Made by a program: the position numbers and the translations under genes. The notes beneath the pieces are model-generated. The model searched no databases, had not been told where the DNA came from, and worked only from the letters and a program-made list of their open reading frames with translations. A stretch of DNA of 64,000 bases from Bremerella volcania (GTDB lineage Bacteria; Planctomycetota; Planctomycetia; Pirellulales; Pirellulaceae): NCBI RefSeq assembly GCF_007748115.1, contig NZ_CP036289.1, forward strand, positions 4,402,001 through 4,466,000, in the 5' to 3' direction. This document shows, piece after piece, positions 54,393 to 64,000 of this stretch (positions are counted from its first letter, which is position 1; each line of letters begins with the position of its first letter).

Positions 54393-55229
54393 ATGCATGC
54401 CCCAGCCGACAAACTTCCCGCGCAATCACGATGGTTCCGATTCTCGGCTTTCATCATTTGGCTGCGTGACCTCGCGTTTGGGCATCATCCGCTCGTCCTG
54501 TGGCTGCTGAATGCCGGAGTCCTGCTATTGCTGGCCGGGTGGATCGTGTGGGATGCCAGGTTCTCCGCGACCTGGGACCACCTCGAGTTCCAGATCGGTT
54601 GGACACAGGACGGCTCCGACCTCGACGAGTTCGCCAACTCATTGACGGCCCAGTGGAAGATCTTCGCGCTGGGCATCATGGTGGCGGTTGGTATGGTCAG
54701 CCTGGCAATGCTGACCTTCGGCATGACCATGGGTTCCCGTGGGCATCGCACGCTTTCGTCCTGGATGATTGTTCTTTCGCTGGCATGCTGCTGGCTCGGT
54801 TTGATCAACGGCTGGGATGAGTTGATGTGGACCGGAAAGCGTTTGCGAATCGATTCCCACTTGGCGGCCTTCCAACCGATCGCCCAGTCACTTCAGCAAG
54901 ACTGGCCCAGGATGGATGGCGAGCGTGAGAACATCGGTCCGTTCATGGCGTACCCGGCCGGGAAACCGAAGACACTTCTTCTATTGACCACCCCGCCGAT
55001 GGCTCAGTCGGGCCCGACGTTCAGCAGCATTGAACGTAGCGATGCTGGTGGCATTCGCTTTCAGCTCTCAGGAAATGAACGGGGCGTTTGGCTGGAATGG
55101 CATCCCTTGGGCAAGCAGCCTGAATCGTTCGTTGGCGGACTGCTCGAGCCACATCATTTGACGCGAATGGTTTCCCTGGGGGACGGGTGGTTTCTGGCCC
55201 GCTACGATCAAGCTGCCATCGCATCTTGA
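54393..55229 (+). CDS. Small membrane protein, unknown
   Basis: 278 residues. Three or four hydrophobic segments: [40 protein letters not shown] and [17 protein letters not shown]. An amphipathic extracytoplasmic C-terminal domain follows (residues ~170-278, with [14 protein letters not shown]). No known family. Start ATG 54393 ([10 protein letters not shown]); an upstream in-frame GTG/ATG region overlaps the palindromic repeat and is less likely. It stands alone between the toroid gene and a DUF1559 gene. Confidence 0.6.
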   Translation: MHAPADKLPAQSRWFRFSAFIIWLRDLAFGHHPLVLWLLNAGVLLLLAGWIVWDARFSATWDHLEFQIGWTQDGSDLDEFANSLTAQWKIFALGIMVAVGMVSLAMLTFGMTMGSRGHRTLSSWMIVLSLACCWLGLINGWDELMWTGKRLRIDSHLAAFQPIAQSLQQDWPRMDGERENIGPFMAYPAGKPKTLLLLTTPPMAQSGPTFSSIERSDAGGIRFQLSGNERGVWLEWHPLGKQPESFVGGLLEPHHLTRMVSLGDGWFLARYDQAAIAS

Positions 55230-55422
55230 ACCTATCTGCATTCATCATTGCTCCAGTGAAACAGACATTGCGGCAAATATTCTTGCACTACTGAGAAGGA
55301 CTCGCTACCATTCTAAGCGTAAGCGTTTTTCAGAGGGATTTCATTTTTCTTCTCTCTCCATCCCATCTGCGAAATCCGATTCGTTCTTGCTCTCATCACC
55401 ATTCGTCGTAAGGAACGGCACC

Positions 55423-56367
55423 GTGGTACGCACACCCTATTCTCGCGGTTTTACGCTGGTAGAACTCCTGGTGGTCATTGCCATTATCGGGGTACTCATC
55501 GCCCTGTTGCTTCCGGCCGTTCAAATGGCACGCGAGTCTGCCCGGCGGATGCAGTGCACCAACCACCTCAAGCAATGGGGCCTGGCGATGCACAACTACC
55601 ACGACACGGTCCAGAAGTTGCCATTTGGCGCCACCAACGACAGTAATGGCAAGCGACATACATGGGTGGTGAGCCTGTGGCCGTACATCGAACAGAACAA
55701 CCTGGCCGAAGCGTACGACTACAACCAGCCGTTTTACGCTTCGCCAAACATCATTCAAAACACGTTTGATGGAGTCTTGGCAAAGCCAGTTGAGTTCTAC
55801 TACTGCCCCAGCATGAATGGGGGCAAGATGAACACTTCCGATGCCTACTGGCGCTGCCGCGTTCACTATGGGGTGAACTATGGAAACGTCACGATTCCCA
55901 ACGGTAGTTCGACGGCAACTGAAGCACTCAAAGCTCCCTTCGGCTTCGAAGGAAGCCAGGGGGCACTCGGTGAAACGCCGCGCACGAGTGACTTCTCAGG
56001 CTTTACTGATGGTCTCAGTAATACAATGCTCATGTCGGAACTGCGAGCCCATCCCAACGATTCCGAACCAGACCACCGCGGCGATTCCTTCAACGACGAC
56101 GCGGCCGGTGGCGGTTTTATGACGGTATCGACGCCCAACTCCTCAGCAGCGGATGTTATGTCTTCGGCCTGGTGTGTTGACAAACCGGAGATCGGACTTC
56201 CCTGTGTTGGCGGCAACGAACATCACGCGGCTCGCAGCCTTCACCCAGGCGGCGTCCAGGTGCTGATGGCGGACGGTTCGGTTCACTTCGTCAGCGAGAC
56301 GATTGCCATCGACGTCTGGCGAGCCGCAGGCACGATGGAAGGCAAGGAAACCCTTTCGCTCAACTAG
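55423..56367 (+). CDS. DUF1559 domain protein with prepilin-type N-terminus (third copy)
   Basis: 314 residues from a GTG at 55423, with AAGGA about eight bases before it. Leader [20 protein letters not shown] with Gly-Phe cleavage and Glu+5, then [20 protein letters not shown], and the family blocks [27 protein letters not shown] and [17 protein letters not shown] (H-x9-DG). A longer frame from a TTG at 55387 lacks a site. The lipoprotein gene follows after 51 bases. Confidence 0.9.
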   Translation: MVRTPYSRGFTLVELLVVIAIIGVLIALLLPAVQMARESARRMQCTNHLKQWGLAMHNYHDTVQKLPFGATNDSNGKRHTWVVSLWPYIEQNNLAEAYDYNQPFYASPNIIQNTFDGVLAKPVEFYYCPSMNGGKMNTSDAYWRCRVHYGVNYGNVTIPNGSSTATEALKAPFGFEGSQGALGETPRTSDFSGFTDGLSNTMLMSELRAHPNDSEPDHRGDSFNDDAAGGGFMTVSTPNSSAADVMSSAWCVDKPEIGLPCVGGNEHHAARSLHPGGVQVLMADGSVHFVSETIAIDVWRAAGTMEGKETLSLN

Positions 56368-56418
56368 TCATCGTTTGCCGCAAGTTGAATGCTCACCTCG
56401 TTCAGGATGAATCGCACC

Positions 56419-56835
56419 ATGAGGATACAAACACCAGTCGCGTGCAGCATTGGGCTGTCACTCCTACTACTTATCACCGCTGGCTGCGGCTCGGGGCGTT
56501 CTGACCTGGTGGAAGTCACTGGCAAGGTGACGCTCGATGGACAACCGGTCAACAAAGGGAAGATCACCTTTGAAGCCACCGATGGCAAAGGGGGCGTCGA
56601 GGGAGGTTCGATCGAGAACGGCGAGTACTCGGTGAAGACCACGCTGGGCAGTAAAGCGGTCAAAATCAATTCGCCGAAGGTCGTCGGTGAAAGAAAGACC
56701 TACGGAACCGCAGACAGTCCCACCGAGGAAGTCTCCACCGAAGCGATTCCGAAGCAGTACAATCGAAACACGGAACTCAAGATCGAGGTCAGCAGTTCCT
56801 CGCTCGAGCATGACTTCGACCTGAAATCGAAGTAA
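56419..56835 (+). CDS. Carboxypeptidase-regulatory-like lipoprotein, third DUF1559 pair
   Basis: 138 residues. The leader ACSIGLSLLLLITAGCGSGR has the lipobox TAGC. The beta-sandwich core reads EVTGKVTLDGQPVNKGKITF, and GGSIENGEYSVKTTLGSKAV. An ATG at 56407 is the alternative start; 56419 has AGGA at a suitable distance. Same pair architecture as the other three copies. It converges with the HD-domain gene, with stops ten bases apart. Confidence 0.8.
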   Translation: MRIQTPVACSIGLSLLLLITAGCGSGRSDLVEVTGKVTLDGQPVNKGKITFEATDGKGGVEGGSIENGEYSVKTTLGSKAVKINSPKVVGERKTYGTADSPTEEVSTEAIPKQYNRNTELKIEVSSSSLEHDFDLKSK

Positions 56836-56844
56836 CGCGACCGT

Positions 56845-58188
56845 TTAACCCGTCTCCGGAAACATGCTTCGGACCGTTTCGACAAACAGGGATTCGATCT
56901 CCGAGGCACTCGTGATCGATTCCTGCAGACGCGGATGAATGAAGATCCGCACCTTCTTTACGTAGTCGTCAAACTGCCGCTTCGCAAGGGTCTCGACCAT
57001 CGGCGAGACATCCCCCAACGCCCGGTACTTGCCGGTCTTCTGGTTAAGCACATCAATGTTGAATTGCACTTCCAGCTTGACCGGCGGGGCATCGATCAGG
57101 ATCTCGTGCGGTGCCACGCGACGCGACATGTGCCGCGAGAGAGTCGTGGCAAACTGATCGCTCAAATCGACCAGCCAGTCGTATGGACGCCGGGCAATTT
57201 GATGGAATAGCTCGGGATGGTCGAAGTGCGAGTACTCGAACAACCTCTTGTACAGCCGACGTGAAGGACCGAACAAGCCATCCAACAAATCGCGAGCCGG
57301 ACCGTTGCCGGCCGCTTCGAGCATCGTGTCGATCATCGGACGTTCGGCCAGACGAAACAGCGAATCGAGTTCCAAATGCGGACGCAGCATGAAAAACGCG
57401 CGCTGCAGCATGGCCGTCGCGCTGCGCACGGCATGATGCCAGTAGACTTCGCTGAACATTATGTACCGGGCAAACACCATCATCTCGGCTGCCGTGCGTC
57501 CTTTGTTCGTCAGGGCGAGCTTATCCCCTTCCTGGTTCACGCACAGGCTGGCGATTAGACGCTGCTGGTCGAAATTACGGCCATAAGGGACACCAGCATG
57601 CAGACTATCGCGTTGCAGGTAATCGAGCTTATCGACGTCGATCGGCCCCGAGATGATGCTCTGCATCAGTTTCATCTTGCTGGTGCGCCCCTTCTCAGAG
57701 AGGAAACTGACGACGTCACGCGGGTTGATGCCCCAATCGTCGCGCAAACAATCGGCGACTTCTCCTTCCAGGAGAAAACTGTTAGCGAACAGTTCGTGCT
57801 GCGGCACGCCGGCCAGACGCAGGTCTTCGATCGGATGACAGAAAGGCCAGTGCCCCAGGTCGTGCAGCAAGGCCGCCACGATCATCAGTTCAGCATCCTT
57901 GGTTTCGATCACCTCCGCGAACTGAGGCACGTGGGCCAGACGCTGCAGGTACAACAGCATCGTCCGATAGACACCCAGACTATGCTCGAACCTGCTGTGG
58001 TGAGCGGCCGGGAATACGAGTGACACCAAGCCCAGTTGGCTGATATGGACTAACCGGCGAAATTCGGCCGTATCGACCAGATGCCGAACCCGAGCGGTCA
58101 AAGGGACGTCTAGATCAGGAGGGATGCGAATCACATCGGATCGAGACTGCAGCCCGACCACTTCCGGAATTTCAAGGAGTTCACTCAT
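56845..58188 (-). CDS. HD-domain phosphohydrolase (SAMHD1/dGTPase-like)
   Basis: 447 residues. The HD metal site is visible: SRFEHSLGVYRTM (His), ALLHDLGHWPFCHPIED (HD pair) and GPIDVDKLDYLQRDS (Asp). The region ALTNKGRTAAEMMVFARYIM matches the SAMHD1-type nucleotide-binding helices. These enzymes cleave dNTPs to nucleoside and triphosphate, or related phosphoesters. The longer frame to 58329 would enter the palindromic repeat; ATG 58188 (MSELLEIPEVVGL) is better. It stands alone, divergent from aspS. Confidence 0.87.
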   Translation of the reverse strand: MSELLEIPEVVGLQSRSDVIRIPPDLDVPLTARVRHLVDTAEFRRLVHISQLGLVSLVFPAAHHSRFEHSLGVYRTMLLYLQRLAHVPQFAEVIETKDAELMIVAALLHDLGHWPFCHPIEDLRLAGVPQHELFANSFLLEGEVADCLRDDWGINPRDVVSFLSEKGRTSKMKLMQSIISGPIDVDKLDYLQRDSLHAGVPYGRNFDQQRLIASLCVNQEGDKLALTNKGRTAAEMMVFARYIMFSEVYWHHAVRSATAMLQRAFFMLRPHLELDSLFRLAERPMIDTMLEAAGNGPARDLLDGLFGPSRRLYKRLFEYSHFDHPELFHQIARRPYDWLVDLSDQFATTLSRHMSRRVAPHEILIDAPPVKLEVQFNIDVLNQKTGKYRALGDVSPMVETLAKRQFDDYVKKVRIFIHPRLQESITSASEIESLFVETVRSMFPETG

Positions 58189-58262
58189 GAGCGCCGGTAT
58201 ACCTGATGCGGCGTCATCAGGGAAGCGGTCCTTAAAATCGTTAAGGTTAATTCTGGAAGGAA

Positions 58263-58434
58263 TTTGCCACAGAGAACACATAGTGCACCGAGGGGGAAGG
58301 CATAAGAGAAGATTAACCACAGATTCCACGGATAACAGAAGGATTTGTTGAGTGCCGCTGCTGGCTTTTCATCCATCCGTGATATCTGTGTAATCCGTGG
58401 TTGAATATCCTCCCCTCGGTGCCCTCTGTGGCTA
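58263..58434. repeat. Long imperfect palindromic intergenic repeat, copy 2
   Basis: Outer arms TTTGCCACAGAGAACAC (from 58263) and CCCCTCGGTGCCCTCTGTGG (58413-58432). Inner arms TTAACCACAGATTCCACGGA (58313-58332) and TGTGTAATCCGTGGTTGAA (58387-58405). Word-for-word related to the copy at 1511-1684. It fills most of the 58189-58562 gap between the HD gene and aspS. The rest of that gap shows no further feature except AGGA eight bases before the TTG start of aspS. Confidence 0.8.
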
Positions 58435-58562
58435 GTCCCCTCCCCCAGGCCCAGATTTCGCTCGGAAAGCCCAATCTAGGCATTCAGGCGTTGTCGGTCT
58501 AAAATACTCGATTTCCCCCATTCACATCGACGCTGTCCTGATCACCTTCGAGGAACAGAACC

Positions 58563-60347
58563 TTGTATCGCACACACACTTGCGGCGAATTACGAAAATC
58601 CGACGTCGGCCAATCCGTTACCCTGGCTGGGTGGGTTGATTCGTACCGCGACCATGGCGGCGGGCTGTTTGTCGATCTTCGCGACCGATATGGCAAGACC
58701 CAAGTGGTTTTCAGCAGTGACAGCGGCGAGGAAACGCAGAAGCTGTCGCGTAGCCTTCGTAACGAAGACGTGATTCAGGTCATCGGTAAGGTCGATCCGC
58801 GCCCCGATGGGACCGTCAACCCGAAGCTCAGCACCGGCGAGATCGAAATCAAGGTCGAGAAGTTGGTCGTCTTGAATAAGTGCAAGACGCCGCCGTTCTT
58901 TCCTGGCCAGCAAGACATGCCAGGCGAAGACCTGCGTCTGAAGCATCGCTATCTGGACCTTCGCCGTCAGCAGATGCAACAGACGATGCTACTGCGAAGC
59001 AAGATCATCAAGCTGATGCGGGACTACTTCGAGGAGCACCAGTTCATCGACGTCGAGACTCCCATCCTCGGCCGCAGCACGCCGGAAGGGGCTCGCGATT
59101 ACCTGGTTCCCAGCCGAGTGCATCATGGCGAATTCTATGCATTGCCGCAGTCGCCGCAACTTTACAAGCAAATCCTGATGATGGCCGGTTACGACCGCTA
59201 CGTGCAGGTTGCCCGCTGCTTCCGCGACGAAGACCTCCGCGCTGACCGTCAGCCAGAGTTCACGCAGTTGGACCTCGAGATGGCCTTCTGCGAAATGGAC
59301 GACGTCATTGGTATCATCGATGGGCTCGTCACCAAGGTTGCCAAGGAAGTCCACGGCGTCGACGTCCCAGGTCCTCTGCCCCGGATGACCTACGACGAAG
59401 CCATGGAACGCTTCGGCCACGACGCACCTGACCTGCGTTTCGACTTGGAAATTGTCGACGCCACCGATTTGGCTGCCGAGGCCGAGTTCCGTGTTTTCAA
59501 AGCGGTAGCCGACGCCGGCAACCGTGTCCGTGGAATCTGCGCGAAGGGTGCCGCCGACAAGTACTCGCGCCGCCTGATCGACGACATGACCTCGATGGTG
59601 CAAGACGACTTCGGTGCCAAGGGCCTGGCATGGTTCAAAGTCGAAGCGGACGGAACCCTCAACTCGCCAATCGCGAAGAATTTCACGCCAGAACTGCTGG
59701 CCAAGTTCAAAGAACGTTTTGCCGCCGAGCCTGGCGACTTGATCCTGATCGTCGCCGACAAATTCGAAGTGACCTGCAAGGCACTCTATGGCCTGCGTAA
59801 GAAGCTGGGTGCCGAACTGAAACTGTACGATCCCAAAGCGATGCACTTCAGCTGGGTGGTCGAATTCCCGATGTTCGATTACGACGAAGAAGAAGGTCGT
59901 TGGGTTGCCATGCACCATCCGTTCACCGCCCCGCGGCCGCAGGACGTCGAACTTCTCGACAGCGATCCAGGCAAGTGCCGGGCACTGGCCTACGACCTGG
60001 TGATCAACGGTAGCGAAGCTGGCGGTGGAACGATTCGTATCCACGACAACGCCACGCAGCAGAAGGTATTCGGCCTATTGGGCATGACCGAAGAAGACGC
60101 CAAAGAGCGATTTGGCTTCTTGCTCGATGCCCTGCAATACGGTGCTCCGCCGCACGGTGGCATTGCGTTGGGTATCGACCGCTGGGTGATGCTGTTTGGT
60201 TACCTGGACAACATCCGCGACTGCATCGCGTTCCCTAAAACGCAGCGTGCCGCCGACCTGATGACTGACGCACCAAGCACGGTCGATCGCAAACAGCTCG
60301 AAGAACTGGCGATCAAAGTGCTACGCCTGGACGAAGTGAAGAAGTAG
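58563..60347 (+). CDS. aspS: Aspartyl-tRNA synthetase
   Basis: 594 residues, normal bacterial length, class II. N-terminal OB-fold anticodon-binding domain ([20 protein letters not shown]), then the catalytic core with RHRYLDLRR-like [54 protein letters not shown] and [17 protein letters not shown]. The bacterial GAD insertion spans about residues 290-410. Motif 3 is [15 protein letters not shown]. The start is a TTG at 58563 with AGGA eight bases upstream; the sequence [17 protein letters not shown] is the expected N-terminus. Confidence 0.97.
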   Translation: MYRTHTCGELRKSDVGQSVTLAGWVDSYRDHGGGLFVDLRDRYGKTQVVFSSDSGEETQKLSRSLRNEDVIQVIGKVDPRPDGTVNPKLSTGEIEIKVEKLVVLNKCKTPPFFPGQQDMPGEDLRLKHRYLDLRRQQMQQTMLLRSKIIKLMRDYFEEHQFIDVETPILGRSTPEGARDYLVPSRVHHGEFYALPQSPQLYKQILMMAGYDRYVQVARCFRDEDLRADRQPEFTQLDLEMAFCEMDDVIGIIDGLVTKVAKEVHGVDVPGPLPRMTYDEAMERFGHDAPDLRFDLEIVDATDLAAEAEFRVFKAVADAGNRVRGICAKGAADKYSRRLIDDMTSMVQDDFGAKGLAWFKVEADGTLNSPIAKNFTPELLAKFKERFAAEPGDLILIVADKFEVTCKALYGLRKKLGAELKLYDPKAMHFSWVVEFPMFDYDEEEGRWVAMHHPFTAPRPQDVELLDSDPGKCRALAYDLVINGSEAGGGTIRIHDNATQQKVFGLLGMTEEDAKERFGFLLDALQYGAPPHGGIALGIDRWVMLFGYLDNIRDCIAFPKTQRAADLMTDAPSTVDRKQLEELAIKVLRLDEVKK

Positions 60348-60354
60348 TTCGGCG

Positions 60355-60825
60355 TTAGTCTTCCAGCTCAAACGTAAAGATATTCTCACCGCCGTCGACG
60401 ACTTCGGCGGTGAGTTGGCTCGTTTCGGCCTTGCTGTACTTCTTGGGCAACAGGTGCTTGGGGGATCCTCCCAAGGCTCGGTTCATCTCATTCATCATCC
60501 GAGAATACTCTTCGGGACTGACCTTCTCGGGGTCGGGTAGGGCCAAAACCTCCAGCTTGCGAATCGCCACGGTGTATGTTCCTGGAATAACGCCATCGCC
60601 GGGCTCGTAGGTCCATAAACGAACTTCGCCTCTTTCATCGGTGTTACCCACGGCACCGCGAATCTCAGCACCGCCAAACGTCACCGTCGCACCTTCAACC
60701 GGCTTCCCTTCATACGTGACGACCGCTTTAGCCGGGACACGTCTGGGAAGACCAGAATCGTCGGATGCCGTACAGCCAATCGCACAAATGGCAGCTACCG
60801 ATGTTAAGCCGATAAATCGTAGCAT
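60355..60825 (-). CDS. Carboxypeptidase-regulatory-like lipoprotein, fourth DUF1559 pair
   Basis: 156 residues. The leader IGLTSVAAICAIGCTASDDS ends in lipobox IGC. The core reads AKAVVTYEGKPVEGATVTFG and ERGEVRLWTYEPGDGVIPGT, with a Met-rich helix (EYSRMMNEMNRALGGSPKHL). It lies 27 bases after the DUF1559 gene on the same strand, the tightest of the four pairs. It converges with aspS, with stops eight bases apart. Confidence 0.82.
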   Translation of the reverse strand: MLRFIGLTSVAAICAIGCTASDDSGLPRRVPAKAVVTYEGKPVEGATVTFGGAEIRGAVGNTDERGEVRLWTYEPGDGVIPGTYTVAIRKLEVLALPDPEKVSPEEYSRMMNEMNRALGGSPKHLLPKKYSKAETSQLTAEVVDGGENIFTFELED

Positions 60826-60852
60826 GAGAACTCCCTTGAGTAGGTGAAGAGA

Positions 60853-61896
60853 CTAGAGGGAGGAAGTTTCGCCACCATTGATCGAACCGAGCGCACCCCA
60901 AACACCATAAGGACTTGGGCCGTCGGTGGCTTCTGTGGCGGTAGGATCACCCGAGTCGATCGTGTCGGGTACGAATTGAGTCGAACCATCGGCCCGGCCG
61001 CAGATGACTCCGCCAGGGTGAAAACTACTGGGAGTCCAAATGCCCCAAGTCCCGTCGCTATGAGCAATCGTGCACCTTGGCGAATTAGGAGGCAGCACCG
61101 TGCTGAAACCGGTGAAGAAGGCCCTGCCCTCGGCCCAGCGGCTACCGGGGGCACGGTGCACATACGACTCAGCCGTGACGGGTACGGCGGCGTCGATTTC
61201 ACCATTGATGCCACGAGCCGCCCAGCAATCGGCCGGGCTCGAGGGATTGGTATTGATGCCAGGCGTGACGGCAACGTTTCCCTTCATGGTACGGGTTACG
61301 TTATTCGGACCGACGACGACTTCGCTAAGGGCCAAGGTATTGCTCGTGCCGTCGACCAAATCCTTAAATGACATGTTCTCCAGCGTAACGAACATGCCTC
61401 GTTTGGTCGAACTGGTGGTGTGATTGTTGCGGACGCTGTCTCCCATGCAGAAGTGATAACTGCGTGGTTTACGGCCGTTCACGCTTGACCGAGAAGACCA
61501 GTACGGATCAGAAGGACACAGCAATTCCGGAATCAACGTATTCTGCTCGGCAGGGTTCCAATCGGACGAGCCAAACGGCGTGCTCGCGCCCGACGCTTTT
61601 TCCCAAACGGCGAGTTGCTCGATGTATGGAAGCAGGGCAACAAATCCGCTGGGTCGTGAGGGGGCCGCTTGCATCTGCAGCGCTGGAAACGCACCATGCG
61701 TATCATGATAGTTGTGCAATGCCAGGCCGACCTGTTTCATGCGATTGGAACATTGCATCCGCCGAGCCGACTCGCGAGCTTGCTGAACCGCTGGTAAGAG
61801 AAGAGCGATCAACACTCCGATGATCGCAATGACGACCAGAAGTTCCACGAGCGTGAATCCAGCAAGGCGCAGGCGTTTTCGCAGGGTAAGAACCAT
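60853..61896 (-). CDS. DUF1559 domain protein with prepilin-type N-terminus (fourth copy)
   Basis: 347 residues from the ATG at 61896, with GAGAG seven bases before it. Leader [20 protein letters not shown] with Gly-Phe site and Glu+5, then [20 protein letters not shown]. Family blocks: [30 protein letters not shown] and [17 protein letters not shown] (H-x9-DG). Longer in-frame starts upstream to 62043 lack a site. The lipoprotein gene follows on the same strand. Confidence 0.9.
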   Translation of the reverse strand: MVLTLRKRLRLAGFTLVELLVVIAIIGVLIALLLPAVQQARESARRMQCSNRMKQVGLALHNYHDTHGAFPALQMQAAPSRPSGFVALLPYIEQLAVWEKASGASTPFGSSDWNPAEQNTLIPELLCPSDPYWSSRSSVNGRKPRSYHFCMGDSVRNNHTTSSTKRGMFVTLENMSFKDLVDGTSNTLALSEVVVGPNNVTRTMKGNVAVTPGINTNPSSPADCWAARGINGEIDAAVPVTAESYVHRAPGSRWAEGRAFFTGFSTVLPPNSPRCTIAHSDGTWGIWTPSSFHPGGVICGRADGSTQFVPDTIDSGDPTATEATDGPSPYGVWGALGSINGGETSSL

Positions 61897-62190
61897 GAGC
61901 ATACTCTCGTTTTCTGGGGGAGGGATGAGTCGGGAGAGAAACGATTGAGTGGCAAATGATGGGATAAGCGTCTCGGCTCCTGCCCTATAACACAGGGCCC
62001 AGTACTTTTTGTTTTGTATATTTCTTTTAACCAGAGCCGTCAAGGAAATTAATGCCGGCGAAAAGAATCACAACACGGGCGATCAACCTCCAGAACCAAG
62101 CATGCGAATTTGATATAAACAGGTTGAGTTTGTCACCTCGCCGCAGGGACCGCGGTTCGCATCACCCTTCTTACACTACGGAGAAACACC

Positions 62191-62979
62191 ATGCGATGTC
62201 TCGTTGCATCCCTCGCGATCCTTGCCCTAACCGCTTCCATTGCTAACGCTGAAGTCAAAACCAAGGTCATCGAATACAAGGTCGGTGATCAAGCGTTCGA
62301 CGGCTTTCTGGCCTACGACGACACGATCGAAGGCCCACGACCCGCCGTGGTCGTCTTTCATGAATGGTGGGGACTAAATGACTACGCCAAGAAGCGAACG
62401 AAGATGCTGGCCGAACTCGGCTACGTGGCGTTCGCCGCGGATATGTACGGCGATGGCCAGTTCGTCGATCACCCCAAAGACGCTGGTCAGATGGCCGGCA
62501 AGGTCCGAGCCAATGTCGAGCAGTGGCAAAAGCGGGCCGTTGCTGCGCTCGATGTCCTAAAGAAGCAGCCGCAGTGCGATCCTGCCAAGATCGCCGCGAT
62601 CGGCTACTGTTTTGGTGGTTCGACCGCATTACAGCTAGGCTACACCGGCGCCGATGTCGACGCGATAGCGACGTTCCATGCTGCCTTACCGACACCGACC
62701 AAGGAACAAGCCGAAGCAATCCAAGCCAAGGTCTTGGTATGCCACGGTGCTGACGATGGCTTCGTTTCCCAGGAATCGATTGACGCGTTCCAGGAAAAAC
62801 TGAAGGACGCTGAAGTCGATCTCAACTTCGTGGCCTTCCCAGGTGCCGTCCACAGCTTCACGGTGGAAGACTCCGGCAAGCATGGCAACCCCGGCATGCA
62901 ATACAACAAGGAAGCCGACGAGAAGTCTTGGACCCTGCTATTGAAACTGCTGAAGAGTGAATTGGGGCCGGTTAAATAG
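62191..62979 (+). CDS. Secreted dienelactone hydrolase-family protein
   Basis: 262 residues with a signal peptide (CLVASLAILALTASIANAEV). Alpha/beta-hydrolase of the dienelactone hydrolase family: the nucleophile elbow is AIGYCFGGSTALQLG with Cys as nucleophile, the acid Asp is in CHGADDGFV and the His in FPGAVHSFT. HEWWGLNDYAKKRTKMLAEL is the family lid region. The substrate is unknown; export suggests extracytoplasmic use. The stop is six bases from the stop of the convergent GH5-like gene. Confidence 0.93.
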   Translation: MRCLVASLAILALTASIANAEVKTKVIEYKVGDQAFDGFLAYDDTIEGPRPAVVVFHEWWGLNDYAKKRTKMLAELGYVAFAADMYGDGQFVDHPKDAGQMAGKVRANVEQWQKRAVAALDVLKKQPQCDPAKIAAIGYCFGGSTALQLGYTGADVDAIATFHAALPTPTKEQAEAIQAKVLVCHGADDGFVSQESIDAFQEKLKDAEVDLNFVAFPGAVHSFTVEDSGKHGNPGMQYNKEADEKSWTLLLKLLKSELGPVK

Positions 62980-62985
62980 CTTCGA

Positions 62986-64000
62986 TTATTTCGATGCTTC
63001 AGGGGCACCCTGGCGAAAACGCTCAAGCCACTTCGCCGAGATCGCTCCCTGCATGGTGCCGGCTTCTGTGTATTCCTCTTGGGTGGTCCCCCAGTAGAAA
63101 CTGGTAACGCCATCGGTGATGGGCCTGGCCTTAGCGAGGAACTGCTCGGCTTCTTCCAAAGAGCACTTCAGGGGAAAGAACTCCTCAATCACCAGAGGCT
63201 TGCCGATATCGTAGACCTTGAGCGCGACAATGGCTTTTTCGACGCCATCCCTTTCGGGATAGAAGTGCACGCTGGCGAAGTCGAGCGGCCCGCTGACTTC
63301 TTCGCTGTAAAAGAGTGGCTTGGCATTGGGCCACACATGAGCCCACGGAATGACGCCGACGGTGATTAGCGTTTGCGGATCGACTTCGCGGATCGCATCG
63401 GTGAGTGTTTTCACCCAGGCCGCGGCGATCTCCTTATTGTCACGGCCGGCGGCATCGGTGGTGATCCGCTGCACGAAGTATTTGCCCCCGAGGGGTTCAC
63501 CGACCAGCCACTGATCCGCGTTGGTTCCGCCCCCTAGAACCGGTTCGTTCATCAGGTCGTAGCAAAAAACGGCGGGACTATCCTTACATTTTTTGGCAAC
63601 AGCTTTCCAGAAGTTGGCCTGAACCTGCCAGCGGTCGGCCTCCTTCATTTCGTCATACCAGACAGGCACATCCTGCTTATGGTAACAGCCCAGGCCGGTC
63701 AGGTTCAGGTAAAGCTGTTCCGCTTCGGCCAGCTTCACCAGGTCGGCGAGTTTCTGGAGGTTCTCCTCGTTAGGCTCAGAGGCCGTTTTCATGAACTTGG
63801 GCAGTTGCAAATGAACCCTGACGACATTGGCCCCCAGCGACTTGATCTCGCTAAAGTCCTCTTCAATCATTGCCCAATCATCATGCCAATAGTCTTCGAT
63901 CAGTTTGCCGTCGCCATCGTGGTCGTAGTTGACACCCCAGACATAGAAAGCCGTTTCCGTGCCTGCCAGGCGAAAGTCCTTGCCATCTTCCGAGAGAACG
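62986..64000 (-). CDS. Glycoside hydrolase family 5-like protein, N-terminus outside window
   Basis: The frame is open to the right edge, so the N-terminus is cut off. Visible are ~338 codons of a (beta/alpha)8 hydrolase fold: FYVWGVNYDHDGDG near the edge, then SLGANVVRVHLQLP, the acid/base block CYDLMNEPVLGG with the NEP motif, FASVHFYPE and the nucleophile block LVIEEFFPLK. These fit GH5/cellulase-like enzymes acting on beta-glycans. A Ca-like DHDGDGK stretch is near the edge. It converges with the dienelactone hydrolase gene. Confidence 0.82.
   Translation of the reverse strand, partial: VLSEDGKDFRLAGTETAFYVWGVNYDHDGDGKLIEDYWHDDWAMIEEDFSEIKSLGANVVRVHLQLPKFMKTASEPNEENLQKLADLVKLAEAEQLYLNLTGLGCYHKQDVPVWYDEMKEADRWQVQANFWKAVAKKCKDSPAVFCYDLMNEPVLGGGTNADQWLVGEPLGGKYFVQRITTDAAGRDNKEIAAAWVKTLTDAIREVDPQTLITVGVIPWAHVWPNAKPLFYSEEVSGPLDFASVHFYPERDGVEKAIVALKVYDIGKPLVIEEFFPLKCSLEEAEQFLAKARPITDGVTSFYWGTTQEEYTEAGTMQGAISAKWLERFRQGAPEASK

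Noticed and set aside
1-64000. Search for tRNA, rRNA, CRISPR, prophage and transposase genes
   Set aside because: Reading the gaps by eye gave no cloverleaf, spacer-repeat array, integrase or transposase. A dedicated scan would be needed to exclude small RNAs.

Overview
The window looks like a chromosome segment from a planctomycete, most likely of the family Pirellulaceae (Blastopirellula/Bremerella-like). I infer this from several things: four DUF1559 pseudopilin genes each followed by a small carboxypeptidase-regulatory-like lipoprotein; family sulfatases; paired SMP-30 and esterase genes; large von Willebrand A (VWA) proteins; moderately high GC; frequent GTG/TTG starts; and genes without strong operon packing. 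The exact genus is a guess. I saw no rRNA, tRNA, CRISPR array, prophage or insertion sequence.

Layout. 1-10.2 kb is a mostly minus-strand run. It holds a glycosyltransferase-TPR protein cut by the left edge, argJ and argC, a CoA-type Nudix hydrolase overlapping a polytopic membrane protein, an SMP-30 lactonase, an esterase and an M28 peptidase with a PDZ domain. 10.3-29 kb is a large tight-adherence (Tad/Flp) pilus locus. Its minus arm is TadE-like, pseudo-sulfatase, TadG-like. Its plus arm carries four Flp-type pilins, a TadE-like protein, a membrane protein, an alpha-toroid protein, the prepilin peptidase (tadV/cpaA), cpaB, cpaF/tadA, tadB and tadC. A second minus arm carries the secretin cpaC, a CpaD-like Gly-tailed lipoprotein and a TPR lipoprotein. 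Divergent from cpaC is a secreted Cys-rich protein. No TadZ/CpaE localisation ATPase is present. Several strong RNA hairpins punctuate this locus around the best-expressed-looking pilin gene.

29-45 kb is general metabolism and envelope: a sulfatase, rtcB, an L-2-hydroxyglutarate oxidase gene with an MTH1187-family gene, a DUF1207 protein, a C-terminal processing peptidase, tsaD, a 1307-residue VWA/STN protein whose transcription terminator lies inside the 3' end of convergent tsaD, an unknown secreted protein and an SLC13 transporter. 45-57 kb and 60-62 kb hold the four DUF1559-lipoprotein pairs. The first is interrupted by an in-frame TGA. Between them are a VOC protein, a small acidic ORF with an in-frame TAG, a 999-residue double-VWA membrane protein, a secreted terpene-cyclase-like toroid protein and a small membrane protein. 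The right end carries an HD-domain phosphohydrolase, aspS, a dienelactone hydrolase and a GH5-like hydrolase cut by the right edge.

Two related long palindromic repeats (1511-1684 and 58263-58434) and one shorter GC-rich palindrome (54302-54340) occupy intergenic space. The most notable items are the unusual Tad locus with a catalytically dead sulfatase-fold protein and RNA structures around its main pilin gene, the four DUF1559-lipoprotein pairs, and the two genes broken by single in-frame stop codons. All assignments come from reading the translated sequence. No database search was run.
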